A model generated the notes under the pieces. It was not told where the DNA came from. It ran no database searches and saw only the letters and a list, made by a program, of their open reading frames with translations. The translations under genes and the position numbers were made by a program. Below are positions 26,067 to 34,226 of a stretch of 64,000 nt of DNA, in pieces. How positions within the stretch are numbered: the stretch's first letter is position 1; each line of letters begins with the position of its first letter. The stretch comes from Spongiimicrobium salis. GTDB taxonomy: Bacteria; Bacteroidota; Bacteroidia; Flavobacteriales; Flavobacteriaceae. The DNA lies in contig NZ_JBHEQA010000009.1 of assembly GCF_043678055.1 (NCBI RefSeq), forward strand, positions 1-64,000. The letters are read 5' to 3'.

Positions 26067-26513
26067 GTGTCCAAGCGGAAAAATAATACACTAAGAGAAG
26101 GACTGGAAGCGTTCTATGAGAATTATCAGGAAAGTCTCAATCATCTGGATAAAGGTTTGCCAAAGGAGGTAAGAGACTTTTTTAGGTCTCATGATGTGGC
26201 CCATGTGATTTTTGGATGCGACATTTCGCTTTTTGGGGAAGGAACAGTGAAACTATGGACGGTCTTTGGCACTACCCTTGGGTTCTGGAAACACCTTTCG
26301 GAATATAGAAAAGCAAATGCTTTTGAACTGTCAAAAAAGTTTAGCCCCACTGTTGCGATACGGGATTTTTTTAAACTTTTTATAATGATTCCCTCACTGA
26401 TACTCCGTGCCAAAAGGATGCATAGACCCTGGCCTTGGAAGGATTTTGAGGAGTATTTAGACCTTCCTATTACTGAAATAAGAGAGGAATTCAACATCAA
26501 AGTGCTAAAGTGA
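26067..26513 (+). CDS. Coq4-like protein (HDxxH-x11-E motif), GTG start
   Basis: The frame has no ATG upstream of the conserved part; GTG 26067 is the best start, with AAAGGA only a few bases before. HDVAHVIFGCDISLFGE contains exactly the HDxxH-x11-E zinc motif of the Coq4 family, which in eukaryotes and some bacteria acts in ubiquinone biosynthesis. The rest (KLWTVFGTTLGFWKH, later a hydrophobic segment) is compatible with the Coq4 helical fold. No quinone gene lies nearby, so the role is open. Confidence 0.6.
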   Translation: MSKRKNNTLREGLEAFYENYQESLNHLDKGLPKEVRDFFRSHDVAHVIFGCDISLFGEGTVKLWTVFGTTLGFWKHLSEYRKANAFELSKKFSPTVAIRDFFKLFIMIPSLILRAKRMHRPWPWKDFEEYLDLPITEIREEFNIKVLK

Positions 26514-26727
26514 GATGCTGGAATACCCATCAGGAAAACACCGTCATGAGGAAGCTCTTTCCCCAAAGAATATTTACTATCTTTAATCAAAACCAAGTTT
26601 CAAAGCGGTGATGTCATGTTAAGAAATTGCTTCTTAGGTTGTTATATCCAATGGCATTCCCCAAGATGTTCTGGCCCAAATTATAGTACATATCCTGAAT
26701 AAACGGAACAATAATTGTTCAAGCAGC
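26514..26727 (+). repeat. Spacer with promoter-like module
   Basis: AAAGAATATTTACTATCTTT (26565-26584) followed by AATCAAAACC is nearly identical to the copy at 19519-19538. It is the best-conserved pair in the region. GGCAAACC-like or GAGACC blocks are not clear before the next ATG. Confidence 0.55.
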
Positions 26728-27249
26728 ATGCATAGAGAAATTTTTATAGATGGGGGACTTTTTGTTGGTATTGTGGCAATAGTAATTGCTTTTTACTTCT
26801 TTGGATCTTCTTCATTTATATGGGAGAATTCCTTAATGGAACAAAGCGGAGAAACAGGGGATTTAAACACTTATTATGTTGAATCATCGGCTCGCTATAA
26901 TGTCCCATACATTAAATTTAAGATGGAATTCACCTTAAATTCAACAGAAAAACGATATAGGCTTAGCATGATACAATTTGGTAGGAGTCGTTATCATGAA
27001 CGATTTGAAACGCTAAAAGGTAAAATAAGGGATTCTGAAAAGGTCAGTGTTTGGATAAAAAAGAACCAAAAAAATTGGGAAAAGCCTATTGTCTTTAAAA
27101 TAACAACTAGAAATGGTGAAATACTGTATGGTTTTGAGGAGTCCAACTCCAATACACGGATGGGGTTTTTGATTTCTTTGGGAGTTGGCTTCTTGGGAAT
27201 AGTTTATTATTTAAGATCCTTATATTGGAAAAAAGCAAAGCGTCTATAG
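26728..27249 (+). CDS. Hypothetical protein with two membrane helices
   Basis: A 173-aa protein with an N-terminal helix (about residues 9-27) and a C-terminal helix (about 145-163) flanking a beta-rich extracytoplasmic domain. The order is similar to DUF3592-type proteins but I cannot confirm it. The next gene begins 45 bp downstream. Confidence 0.5.
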   Translation: MHREIFIDGGLFVGIVAIVIAFYFFGSSSFIWENSLMEQSGETGDLNTYYVESSARYNVPYIKFKMEFTLNSTEKRYRLSMIQFGRSRYHERFETLKGKIRDSEKVSVWIKKNQKNWEKPIVFKITTRNGEILYGFEESNSNTRMGFLISLGVGFLGIVYYLRSLYWKKAKRL

Positions 27250-27294
27250 GAATTGTTGGGATAGTGGGTCTAAACTTCAAAAAGAATTGGATTT

Positions 27295-27849
27295 ATGAAT
27301 AGTATTCAAGAATGGATAGAAAAGTATCATGGGGAATATGAAGGAGGATTGGTGAAAAACCTAAATAGTCCGGTTGGAAAGTATAGCTATCAACAAAAAA
27401 GTGGAAGTATAGAGATTGAGGGGACTACGATTAGTATAAATTTTAATGAGGTTGGAGGAGCAATTCCAGTGGCAGAACCTATTAGAATGACCTTACATTT
27501 AAAGAAAACATACGAAACAGAATTGACCCTATTTCCAAAAGGTTTAGGACATAAGTTTTTGGATTTTGTATTGCCGAAACGGAAGATATCTATTCCGGAA
27601 TCCATACGAAAACAGTTTCGCTTTGATGGAGACAAAAACCTATTAAAAAAACTTACCTCTGATAGTACTTTTACCGAAAGCATACTAGATGAAAACATTT
27701 ATATAGACACGGGAAAAGAACCAATTGATCGTATTGTTTTAACCCCTGCACATGGAATAAAGGATGTTGAGCAATTTGAAAAGTTTGTTTTTATATTGAA
27801 ACGGATTGAAAATGCATTAAAAACGATACATCAGAACCCAGTTGCCTAA
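27295..27849 (+). CDS. Hypothetical cytoplasmic protein
   Basis: A 184-aa protein with no signal peptide or membrane helix. It starts NSIQEWIEKYHGEYEGG and holds a predicted beta-rich region followed by a C-terminal helix (VEQFEKFVFILKRIENALKTI). Unrecognised. It probably forms a pair with the membrane protein just upstream. Confidence 0.5.
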   Translation: MNSIQEWIEKYHGEYEGGLVKNLNSPVGKYSYQQKSGSIEIEGTTISINFNEVGGAIPVAEPIRMTLHLKKTYETELTLFPKGLGHKFLDFVLPKRKISIPESIRKQFRFDGDKNLLKKLTSDSTFTESILDENIYIDTGKEPIDRIVLTPAHGIKDVEQFEKFVFILKRIENALKTIHQNPVA

Positions 27850-28036
27850 TATACAGATCAACACTGCAACCCATACGACGAGATTGCTTCCAAATTACCC
27901 TAGGTCACTATGGATCTACAAACAGAATTCCTCTTTAAATGCACTAAAATTCCTAGGTAGAATTCATTGCAATTTTGCTATCTTTCGTTTAGAACCAAAA
28001 AGGAATAGGGACACTTTGGGCAATAGGTTTTTATAG
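27850..28036 (+). repeat. Spacer with promoter-like module
   Basis: AATTCATTGCAATTTTGCTA (27961-27980) then TCTTTCGTTTA matches the blocks at 8352 and 10129, differing by one T insertion. It lies about 50 bp before the bifunctional kinase-aminotransferase gene and is probably its promoter (-7 TATCTTTC at 27979-27986). A 64-codon frame here is judged spurious. Confidence 0.6.
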
Positions 28037-30316
28037 ATGAAGGATTTTATAGAAAAAGCATTTGGAATTACCGTAACGGACGCTAAGAAGCTTCAGGGAT
28101 ATGAGAATGCAAACTATCGTATTAACGCAGAAAAAAACGACTATGTATTTAAAACCTACACCTATTCGGAGGCCTTGAACGACATTTTGAAAGCCGAGAA
28201 CGAGACCCTGTTGTTCCTAGGAGAAGCGTTTGACACAAAAATCCCGAAACCCATACCCTTTCAGGACCATACCTATTTAAAAACAAGGGATACCGATCAT
28301 GGAAAAGAAAGCTGCCGAATGTTATCTTTCTTGCCTGGTGAATTTTTGGGAGATGTAGCACATACCGAGCTGCTGTTTAAATCCATAGGTACTTTTTTGG
28401 CAAGGATAGACTTAAAGTTGAAGGACTTTCACAACTACACCTTACAGGCCAGGCAGTGGGAGTGGGATATGCAATATTTTCACTTAAACAAAAAGTATAT
28501 AGAGGATATCCCCAATCCAAAAAATAGGAACATCGTCCATTATTTTTTTAATCAATTTGAAGCAATTGTTAGTCCCCTTGCGCCTAAATTGCGAAAGCAA
28601 ATTATTCACAATGATGCCAATGAATGGAACCTTCTTGTCCAAAATGGCAAGGTTTCAGGAATCATTGACTTTGGTGATTTGGCGCACAGCTTTCTGATCA
28701 ACGAACTTGCCATTGCCATTACTTATGCTTGTTATGACAAGGAAGATCCTTTGGCATGGGCCGTCATCATCCTAAAAGCCTACCATGAAACGCTGCCCCT
28801 AGAAGAGAATGAAATACATGTTCTCTATTCCCTCATAGCAGCGAGGTTATGTGTCAGTGTATGCAATTCTGCACATGCTCGCAAGGTAGATCCAAACAAC
28901 AGTTATGCCTCGGTAAGTGAAAAAGCGGCCTGGGAAATGTTATACCGCTGGCTTGCGATCAATCCCTTAAAAGCGGAGAATATGTTTAGGGAAGCAGCTG
29001 GTTTTCCTGGACTGAAAGAGGTGTCTATTGCCGATGTGGTTCAGCGAAGGCAACAGCATATTAGTACAGTTTTATCATTGAGTTATAAAACCCCTATCCA
29101 CATGGTCGGGGCAGCCTTTCAATATATGTACGACGCCTCTGGAAATACGTTTTTGGACGCTTATAACAACATTCCCCATGTAGGGCATTCACATCCCAAA
29201 GTGGTGCGTGCGGCGCAGAAGCAAATTGCCAGACTTAATACCAATACAAGATATTTATATGATGAATTGGCGGATTATGCAGAAAAATTATTGCACCATT
29301 TTCCAACGGAACTTAACCGGGTGTTTTTTGTGAATTCAGGAAGTGCTGCAAGTGACCTGGCCCTTAGAATGGCACATCAACATACAGCTTATGATCATAT
29401 CATGGTGATGGAATTGGGGTATCACGGGAATACGCAAACCGCTATGGATATCAGCGACTACAAATTCAATAATCCTAAGGGGAAAGGACAGAAGCATCAC
29501 ATTATTAAAACGCCATTACCAGATACCTATAAAGGGAAGTATGGAAAAGAGCAAGCCAATGCGGGCAAACAATATGGGATAGATGCCGCAGCTCAGATTG
29601 AGAATAGCTCCTTTCCCATTGCAGCATTTATTTGTGAACCTATTGTGGGTTGTGCAGGTCAAATACCATTGGCCAAAGGCTATTTAAAAGAAGTCTATCC
29701 TGCTATTAGGGCTCAAGGAGGAGTTTGCATCAGTGATGAAGTGCAAACCGGTTTCGGAAGATTGGGAGGGCACTTTTGGGGGTTTGAAGCACAGGATGTG
29801 GTGCCAGATATGGTGGTTTTAGGAAAGCCTATTGCCAATGGCCATCCCATGGGGGCAGTGGTTTGTACGGAAGCAATTGCCGCTTCTTTTGAAAAAGGCG
29901 TGGAGTTTTTTAGTTCATTTGGGGGAAACCCGGTATCCTGTGTCACTGCCGCTGCCGTATTGGAAGTACTAAAAGAAGAAAAATTACAAGAAAACGCCAA
30001 AGCAGTAGGTCAGTATTATATGGTGCACTTAAAACAGTTGATGGCAAAATATGCTTGTATTGGAGATGTTAGGGGCGCGGGCTTATTTATTGGAGTGGAA
30101 ATCGTAAAAGATCATACCCAATTGCCAGATACCGCCTTGGCCAATCACCTTAAAAATGAATTGAGGAACAATCATATTTTGATCAGTACCGATGGGCCTT
30201 TTGATAATGTGATTAAAACAAAACCGCCCTTATGCTTTAGTAAAGAAAATGCCATGGAAGTGGTGGCGAATATCGATAGCATATTGGGAATGCATTACAA
30301 GAAAAGAACAACATAA
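28037..30316 (+). CDS. APH-type kinase fused to class III aminotransferase-fold enzyme
   Basis: A 759-aa PLP-dependent bifunctional protein. The N-terminal third is an aminoglycoside phosphotransferase/choline kinase-like domain (IIHNDANEWNLLV = HxDxxxxN, and IIDFGDLAH for Mg binding). From about residue 330 to the end is a class III aminotransferase fold (AAFICEPIVGCAGQ, CISDEVQTGFGRLGGHFWG, and VLGKPIANGHPMGAVV with the PLP Lys). The AGXT2L group of this fold acts as phospholyases on phosphoethanolamine or phosphohydroxylysine, so kinase plus phospholyase in one chain would degrade an amino alcohol. The substrate is inferred, not shown. Confidence 0.85.
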   Translation: MKDFIEKAFGITVTDAKKLQGYENANYRINAEKNDYVFKTYTYSEALNDILKAENETLLFLGEAFDTKIPKPIPFQDHTYLKTRDTDHGKESCRMLSFLPGEFLGDVAHTELLFKSIGTFLARIDLKLKDFHNYTLQARQWEWDMQYFHLNKKYIEDIPNPKNRNIVHYFFNQFEAIVSPLAPKLRKQIIHNDANEWNLLVQNGKVSGIIDFGDLAHSFLINELAIAITYACYDKEDPLAWAVIILKAYHETLPLEENEIHVLYSLIAARLCVSVCNSAHARKVDPNNSYASVSEKAAWEMLYRWLAINPLKAENMFREAAGFPGLKEVSIADVVQRRQQHISTVLSLSYKTPIHMVGAAFQYMYDASGNTFLDAYNNIPHVGHSHPKVVRAAQKQIARLNTNTRYLYDELADYAEKLLHHFPTELNRVFFVNSGSAASDLALRMAHQHTAYDHIMVMELGYHGNTQTAMDISDYKFNNPKGKGQKHHIIKTPLPDTYKGKYGKEQANAGKQYGIDAAAQIENSSFPIAAFICEPIVGCAGQIPLAKGYLKEVYPAIRAQGGVCISDEVQTGFGRLGGHFWGFEAQDVVPDMVVLGKPIANGHPMGAVVCTEAIAASFEKGVEFFSSFGGNPVSCVTAAAVLEVLKEEKLQENAKAVGQYYMVHLKQLMAKYACIGDVRGAGLFIGVEIVKDHTQLPDTALANHLKNELRNNHILISTDGPFDNVIKTKPPLCFSKENAMEVVANIDSILGMHYKKRTT

Positions 30317-30383
30317 ATCTCAAGAAATAACAACAATTCTTATATTGGGTTGTTGTCCTAGATTAAACAAAAAAACCAGACCT

Positions 30384-30956
30384 ATGAACAGAATTGGAAT
30401 ACTACTATGTTTTTTGATACTGGGATGTATGTCCTGTAAAAACACCAAAAAAGAAATAGACAAGCTTGAGCTCGCCAAGCGATACTATGAGGCTCTTGAT
30501 ACCTCGGATAGGATGGAAATGGCAAAATTGCTAACGGATAGTCTTTTAACCAGGGAAACAGAGTACGATTACGAACAGACCTTTTCCCAAGAAGAGTATT
30601 TGGAATGGTTGAAATGGGATTCCGTATTTGGACCAGCCTATGAAATCCTTGATATTGGGGAGGAAAAGGGGTTTGTGAAGGCCAGCGTTTCTAAGGTGGA
30701 TAAAAGAATTCTTTTTCTTCATGAAGAGCCTATTGTGACACGTCAACATATACATTTTAAGGAGGATAAGATCATCACAGTTGAAACGACCAAATACGAA
30801 GTTTTTAAGGATTCGATATTTGTAAAAAATAGAACGGAATTTTTACAATGGATCAATGAAAATCATCCTGAACTGAATGGCGTTATCTACGATCAGACGA
30901 AGGCAGGCGGCCTAAAATACCTAAAAGCCATGCAGCTGTTTGAAGATCGGAACTAA
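30384..30956 (+). CDS. SnoaL-like lipoprotein
   Basis: ATG 30384 gives a lipoprotein signal (LILGC, Cys15; CMSC three residues on is an alternative). The domain begins LAKRYYEALDTSDRMEMAKLLTDSLLTRE and ends in a beta-rich region with TTKYEVFKDSIFVKNRTEF, as in SnoaL/DUF4440-like folds. A longer upstream frame from 30249 overlaps the aminotransferase and is rejected. Role unknown. Confidence 0.7.
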   Translation: MNRIGILLCFLILGCMSCKNTKKEIDKLELAKRYYEALDTSDRMEMAKLLTDSLLTRETEYDYEQTFSQEEYLEWLKWDSVFGPAYEILDIGEEKGFVKASVSKVDKRILFLHEEPIVTRQHIHFKEDKIITVETTKYEVFKDSIFVKNRTEFLQWINENHPELNGVIYDQTKAGGLKYLKAMQLFEDRN

Positions 30957-31074
30957 AGGGCATTTATAGCACAGCACTAAAAATTTGGTTAACTTTAGGG
31001 GTGTTTCCATGGGTTTAGACCAATCCCAAGGACAGCAGATGTCCCTCCACGAAACATAAGATGCCGAACCAAAT

Positions 31075-31941
31075 ATGAAGAAAACAATAGCAGCCGTTGC
31101 CATTATAAGTACAGGAATATTGGTTTTGTACTACTTTTTTACAAATAATCCCGAGAAAGTAGTATCGAATACCACTAACAAAAGCCCGGAAAATGCCTAT
31201 ACTACTTTGGTGTGGGCAGATGAATTTGATCATAATGGACCCATCGACTCTGAGAAATGGTTTCATCAAACCCAGCTCCCGCCTGGAGGTAGTTGGTGGG
31301 GCGGAATCATTCAACACTATACGGACAAGATTACCAATACCTATGTTAAAGATGGTTACTTGAATCTTGTGGCCAAAAAAGAAACTTTTGAAGACCAGGG
31401 AGTTGTCAAAGCCTATACTTCTGCACGATTGAATTCAAAATTTGCGTTCACTTACGGTAAGGTAGAGGTTCGGGCAAAATTGCCATCCGGTATAGGGACC
31501 TGGCCGGCTATATGGATGCTCAACAAAAATATTGATGAAGATGGGGCCTATTGGGACAATAAAGGTTTTGGGACTACCAAATGGCCCAATTGCGGGGAAA
31601 TTGATATTATGGAACATTGGGGGAAACAGCAAGATGAGGTTTCCAGTGCTGTACATAATGGGTCGAGCTATGGGTATAATGTCAAGAATGTGGGTGGACA
31701 AAAGGTCGATAATGTTTCCAATGAATTCCACATCTACACCTTAGAGTGGTCCGAAGAGAAAATGATATTTAGCGTAGATGGTGTTGAGCACTTTCAATAC
31801 CATCCGGAAGTGAAGAATGCCGATACCTGGCCTTATGATACAGACTATTATATTCTGTTGAATATTGCCATTGAAGCCGATATTGCTCCTGATTTTGTTG
31901 AAAGCCCAATGGTGATAGATTATATCAGAGTGTACAAATGA
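31075..31941 (+). CDS. GH16 family endo-beta-glucanase (laminarinase-type)
   Basis: A 288-aa secreted or membrane-anchored glycoside hydrolase. The N-terminal hydrophobic helix (residues 5-23) is a signal or anchor. The GH16 catalytic signature CGEIDIMEHWG (ExDxxE; two catalytic Glu) lies near residue 176, preceded by GTWPAIWMLN and followed by FHIYTLEWSEEKMIFSVDG and the closing YYILLNIAIEADI and MVIDYIRVYK. The sequence is close in type to marine laminarinases or licheninases, which cut beta-1,3-glucans from algae. It is not in a SusCD locus here. Confidence 0.92.
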   Translation: MKKTIAAVAIISTGILVLYYFFTNNPEKVVSNTTNKSPENAYTTLVWADEFDHNGPIDSEKWFHQTQLPPGGSWWGGIIQHYTDKITNTYVKDGYLNLVAKKETFEDQGVVKAYTSARLNSKFAFTYGKVEVRAKLPSGIGTWPAIWMLNKNIDEDGAYWDNKGFGTTKWPNCGEIDIMEHWGKQQDEVSSAVHNGSSYGYNVKNVGGQKVDNVSNEFHIYTLEWSEEKMIFSVDGVEHFQYHPEVKNADTWPYDTDYYILLNIAIEADIAPDFVESPMVIDYIRVYK

Positions 31942-32122
31942 TACTCTATGCAGCTTCTTTTGTAGATAGAGGGATTTGGAAATAACACAGGAAAATTTGA
32001 AAGAAACCCCACTTAAGCCCGGTAACATTCCAAGGATTATGGGAACCGTACTATAAGAAAAAAAATACATTCTAATAATTGGTCCTCATAAAGATACCGA
32101 TACTAGGATAATCATAAATTGA

Positions 32123-33130
32123 ATGCAAATGATACGAAAACTACTTCTAGGAATTTTATTGACCGGATTTGTCGCCTGTAAAAATGAACAACCTTCAATA
32201 TTTTCCTTAACAGGAAAAACGAAAGGAATAACCGATGGGACTGTTCTTTACTTAAACGACCCAGATATTAATGCAGATGTGGATTCTACAGTGGTCACCC
32301 ACAATAGTTTTGTTTTTAATACGACACTGGATCAAGAGCCATTGCGATTTTATTTACACGATAAGGATTATTCCAACTATACCGCATTTTGGGCCGAAAA
32401 TACAGCAATGCAGTTCGATGCAAGTACAAGCGATTTCAGAAATGCGAAAATAACAGGTTCCGAAACCGAAGCGCTGAGTAGTAGCCTTATGAAGGCAATG
32501 GATACGGTTTCGAGGAGCGAGGGGAGAAGGTTGGAAAAGAAATTTGTTAAGGATAACCCCAATAGTATTATCAGTGCAAATATGTTGAATATCTACGCCA
32601 CTACTTGGGGGAAACAATTGACCCAAGAATTGTTCAATAATTTTTCCGAGGAAAATAAAAACTCAAAATACGGTAAAGAAATTGCCACATATATTGCCTT
32701 GAATAAAAACCCAAAGATTGGAGAGCATTATATTGATTTTGAAATGCTGGATCCGCATGGCGTACAACAGAGACTGTCCGATAGCGGGGATAAGATCGTG
32801 TTATTGGAGTTTTGGGCGTCCTGGTGCGGCCCTTGTCGACAAGAAAACCCCAATCTGGTAAAAACCTATGAAACCTATAAGGAAAAAGGATTTGAGGTTT
32901 TTGCCGTCTCTCTGGACAATACCAAAGAAAGTTGGTTACAGGCCATTGAAAAGGACAAATTGGGATGGAGGCATGTCAGCGATTTAAAAGGAAGTAGAAA
33001 TGCCGCCGGTTTAATTTATGGAGTGAGTGGAATACCGGATAATTTTTTAATTGACAAGAACGGAAGCATCATTGCTAGAAATTTACGAGGGGAAAAATTA
33101 AATGAAAAACTTTCCGAATTGCTGAAGTAG
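32123..33130 (+). CDS. TlpA-like thioredoxin lipoprotein with DUF4369 domain
   Basis: Lipobox FVAC with Cys19, an N-terminal beta domain (DUF4369-like, starts SLTGKTKGITDGTVLYLND) and a thioredoxin domain from about residue 200 with FWASWCGPCRQEN (CxxC) and the cis-Pro segment GVSGIPDNFLIDKNG. It is predicted to be a periplasm-facing disulfide reductase/oxidase. Such proteins are very common in Bacteroidota, often acting in cytochrome maturation or redox protection. No electron donor gene is adjacent. Confidence 0.88.
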   Translation: MQMIRKLLLGILLTGFVACKNEQPSIFSLTGKTKGITDGTVLYLNDPDINADVDSTVVTHNSFVFNTTLDQEPLRFYLHDKDYSNYTAFWAENTAMQFDASTSDFRNAKITGSETEALSSSLMKAMDTVSRSEGRRLEKKFVKDNPNSIISANMLNIYATTWGKQLTQELFNNFSEENKNSKYGKEIATYIALNKNPKIGEHYIDFEMLDPHGVQQRLSDSGDKIVLLEFWASWCGPCRQENPNLVKTYETYKEKGFEVFAVSLDNTKESWLQAIEKDKLGWRHVSDLKGSRNAAGLIYGVSGIPDNFLIDKNGSIIARNLRGEKLNEKLSELLK

Positions 33131-33252
33131 GCAAAAAATCCAGTTTCATGTCATGCATAAGCCGCGGTTCAAAGAATGATGGGTTTAGAAAGGGAATGTT
33201 GAATTTCCAAAAAACACCTATGCTTTGCCTACACATTATCAAAACCAAGCGG

Positions 33253-33310
33253 CATGTCTGTTTGAAATAGACATGATTGGAAGTGAAGTATGCTGAAAAT
33301 TGTACATTTG
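33253..33310 (+). promoter_or_regulatory. Inverted repeat and promoter before Crp/Fnr gene
   Basis: CATGTCT (33253-33259) and AGACATG (33269-33275) are perfect 7-bp arms with a 9-bp spacer. A -33-like TTG (33277-33279) and a -7 box TACATTTG (33303-33310), 23 bp further on, fit the Bacteroidota consensus. The repeat sits just upstream of -33 and is a likely regulator site. Confidence 0.5.
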
Positions 33311-33399
33311 ACATAGCGGATTTTATTTGAGTAGATGAGTAGGGAAAAGTCGATGTTCGATGAACAAATAATTGAAGCCAATCTTAGCTCTGGAAGTAT

Positions 33400-33939
33400 A
33401 TGGAAAGTTTGAAGGATATATTGAGCATTGATCCGGATGCGCAAACAAAGACGGTTAAAAAAGGGCAAATATTACAGCGTGCGGGAGATAGCAGTGCCCG
33501 TACTTTTTTTGTAAAAAAAGGACTTTTGCGAAGCTACATTATTGACAGCAAGGCTAAAGAACATATTTTCCATTTTGCCTCCGAAGGCTGGTTTATTGCG
33601 GATGTGGAATCCTTGGAGTTTCATAAGAAAGTAGAGCTCTATATTGACTGCTTGGAGGATTCGGAAGTGGTCATCTTCGATAAGGATTGTTTGTTCAAGG
33701 CCAATTTGCCCAAAGAGCGTATTGTAGATAATGCGCGGCTGCTATATCGCCGGATGGGGGTGTTGCAACGTAGGGTGTTGATGCTCATGAGCACGCCGGC
33801 AATGGACCGTTATGCCTATTTTTTAAAAACGTATCCGGATATCCACAGTCGTATCCCACAACATATGGTGGCTACATATTTGGGGATTACCCCACAAGCA
33901 CTTAGCACCATAAGAGGAAAAATTGCTAGGGGCCAGTGA
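33400..33939 (+). CDS. Crp/Fnr family transcriptional regulator
   Basis: A 179-aa one-component regulator. A cyclic-nucleotide-binding-type sensor domain spans residues 1-120 (VKKGQILQRAG, TFFVKKGLLRSY) and a winged helix the end (RIPQHMVATYLGITPQALSTIRGKIA). No Cys cluster for an Fe-S centre is visible. It begins a co-directional group with a [4Fe-4S]-type protein, a pirin and DUF5996, which it may control. Confidence 0.88.
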   Translation: MESLKDILSIDPDAQTKTVKKGQILQRAGDSSARTFFVKKGLLRSYIIDSKAKEHIFHFASEGWFIADVESLEFHKKVELYIDCLEDSEVVIFDKDCLFKANLPKERIVDNARLLYRRMGVLQRRVLMLMSTPAMDRYAYFLKTYPDIHSRIPQHMVATYLGITPQALSTIRGKIARGQ

Positions 33940-34016
33940 CCATCAATTTCTTCATCTAGATGAATGCATAGGCATTCAAAAGTGCGGAACTTTGTTAGGA
34001 ACAAAATTTCGTACTT

Positions 34017-34226
34017 ATGAGCAAAACATATTCCAACGGTACCATAACGATCCACTGGCAACCCAAAAAATGTCAGCATGCCGGCGTTTGTGTAAGGACT
34101 TTACCCAAAGTGTATAAGCCTAAGAATACCCCTTGGATAAATATCCAAAATGCGACGACGGAAGAACTTATAGAACAAATCAATAACTGTCCTTCGGGCG
34201 CTTTAAGCTATACCACAAATGAATAA
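34017..34226 (+). CDS. Small [4Fe-4S] mono-cluster protein
   Basis: A 69-aa protein starting TITIHWQPKKCQHAGVCVR with a later NCPSGALSY. The cysteine spacing (C-x5-C ... C) matches the divergent 4Fe-4S mono-cluster (Fer4_19/YjdI-like) family. It would bind an Fe-S cluster and act as an electron carrier or redox partner. Its stop overlaps the start of the pirin gene by 8 bp. Confidence 0.8.
   Translation: MSKTYSNGTITIHWQPKKCQHAGVCVRTLPKVYKPKNTPWINIQNATTEELIEQINNCPSGALSYTTNE

Noticed and set aside
27842..28036. 64-codon ORF before the kinase-aminotransferase gene
   Set aside because: Contains the promoter-like spacer block and has no protein-like composition; no ATG at its 5-prime end fits.
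30249..30383. Longer start for the SnoaL-like lipoprotein
   Set aside because: It overlaps the aminotransferase gene and would remove the clear lipoprotein signal; ATG 30384 is better.
33923..34117. ORF overlapping the start of the Fe-S protein gene
   Set aside because: Wrong frame relative to the convincing CxxxxxC ... CPSGAL protein at 34017-34226.
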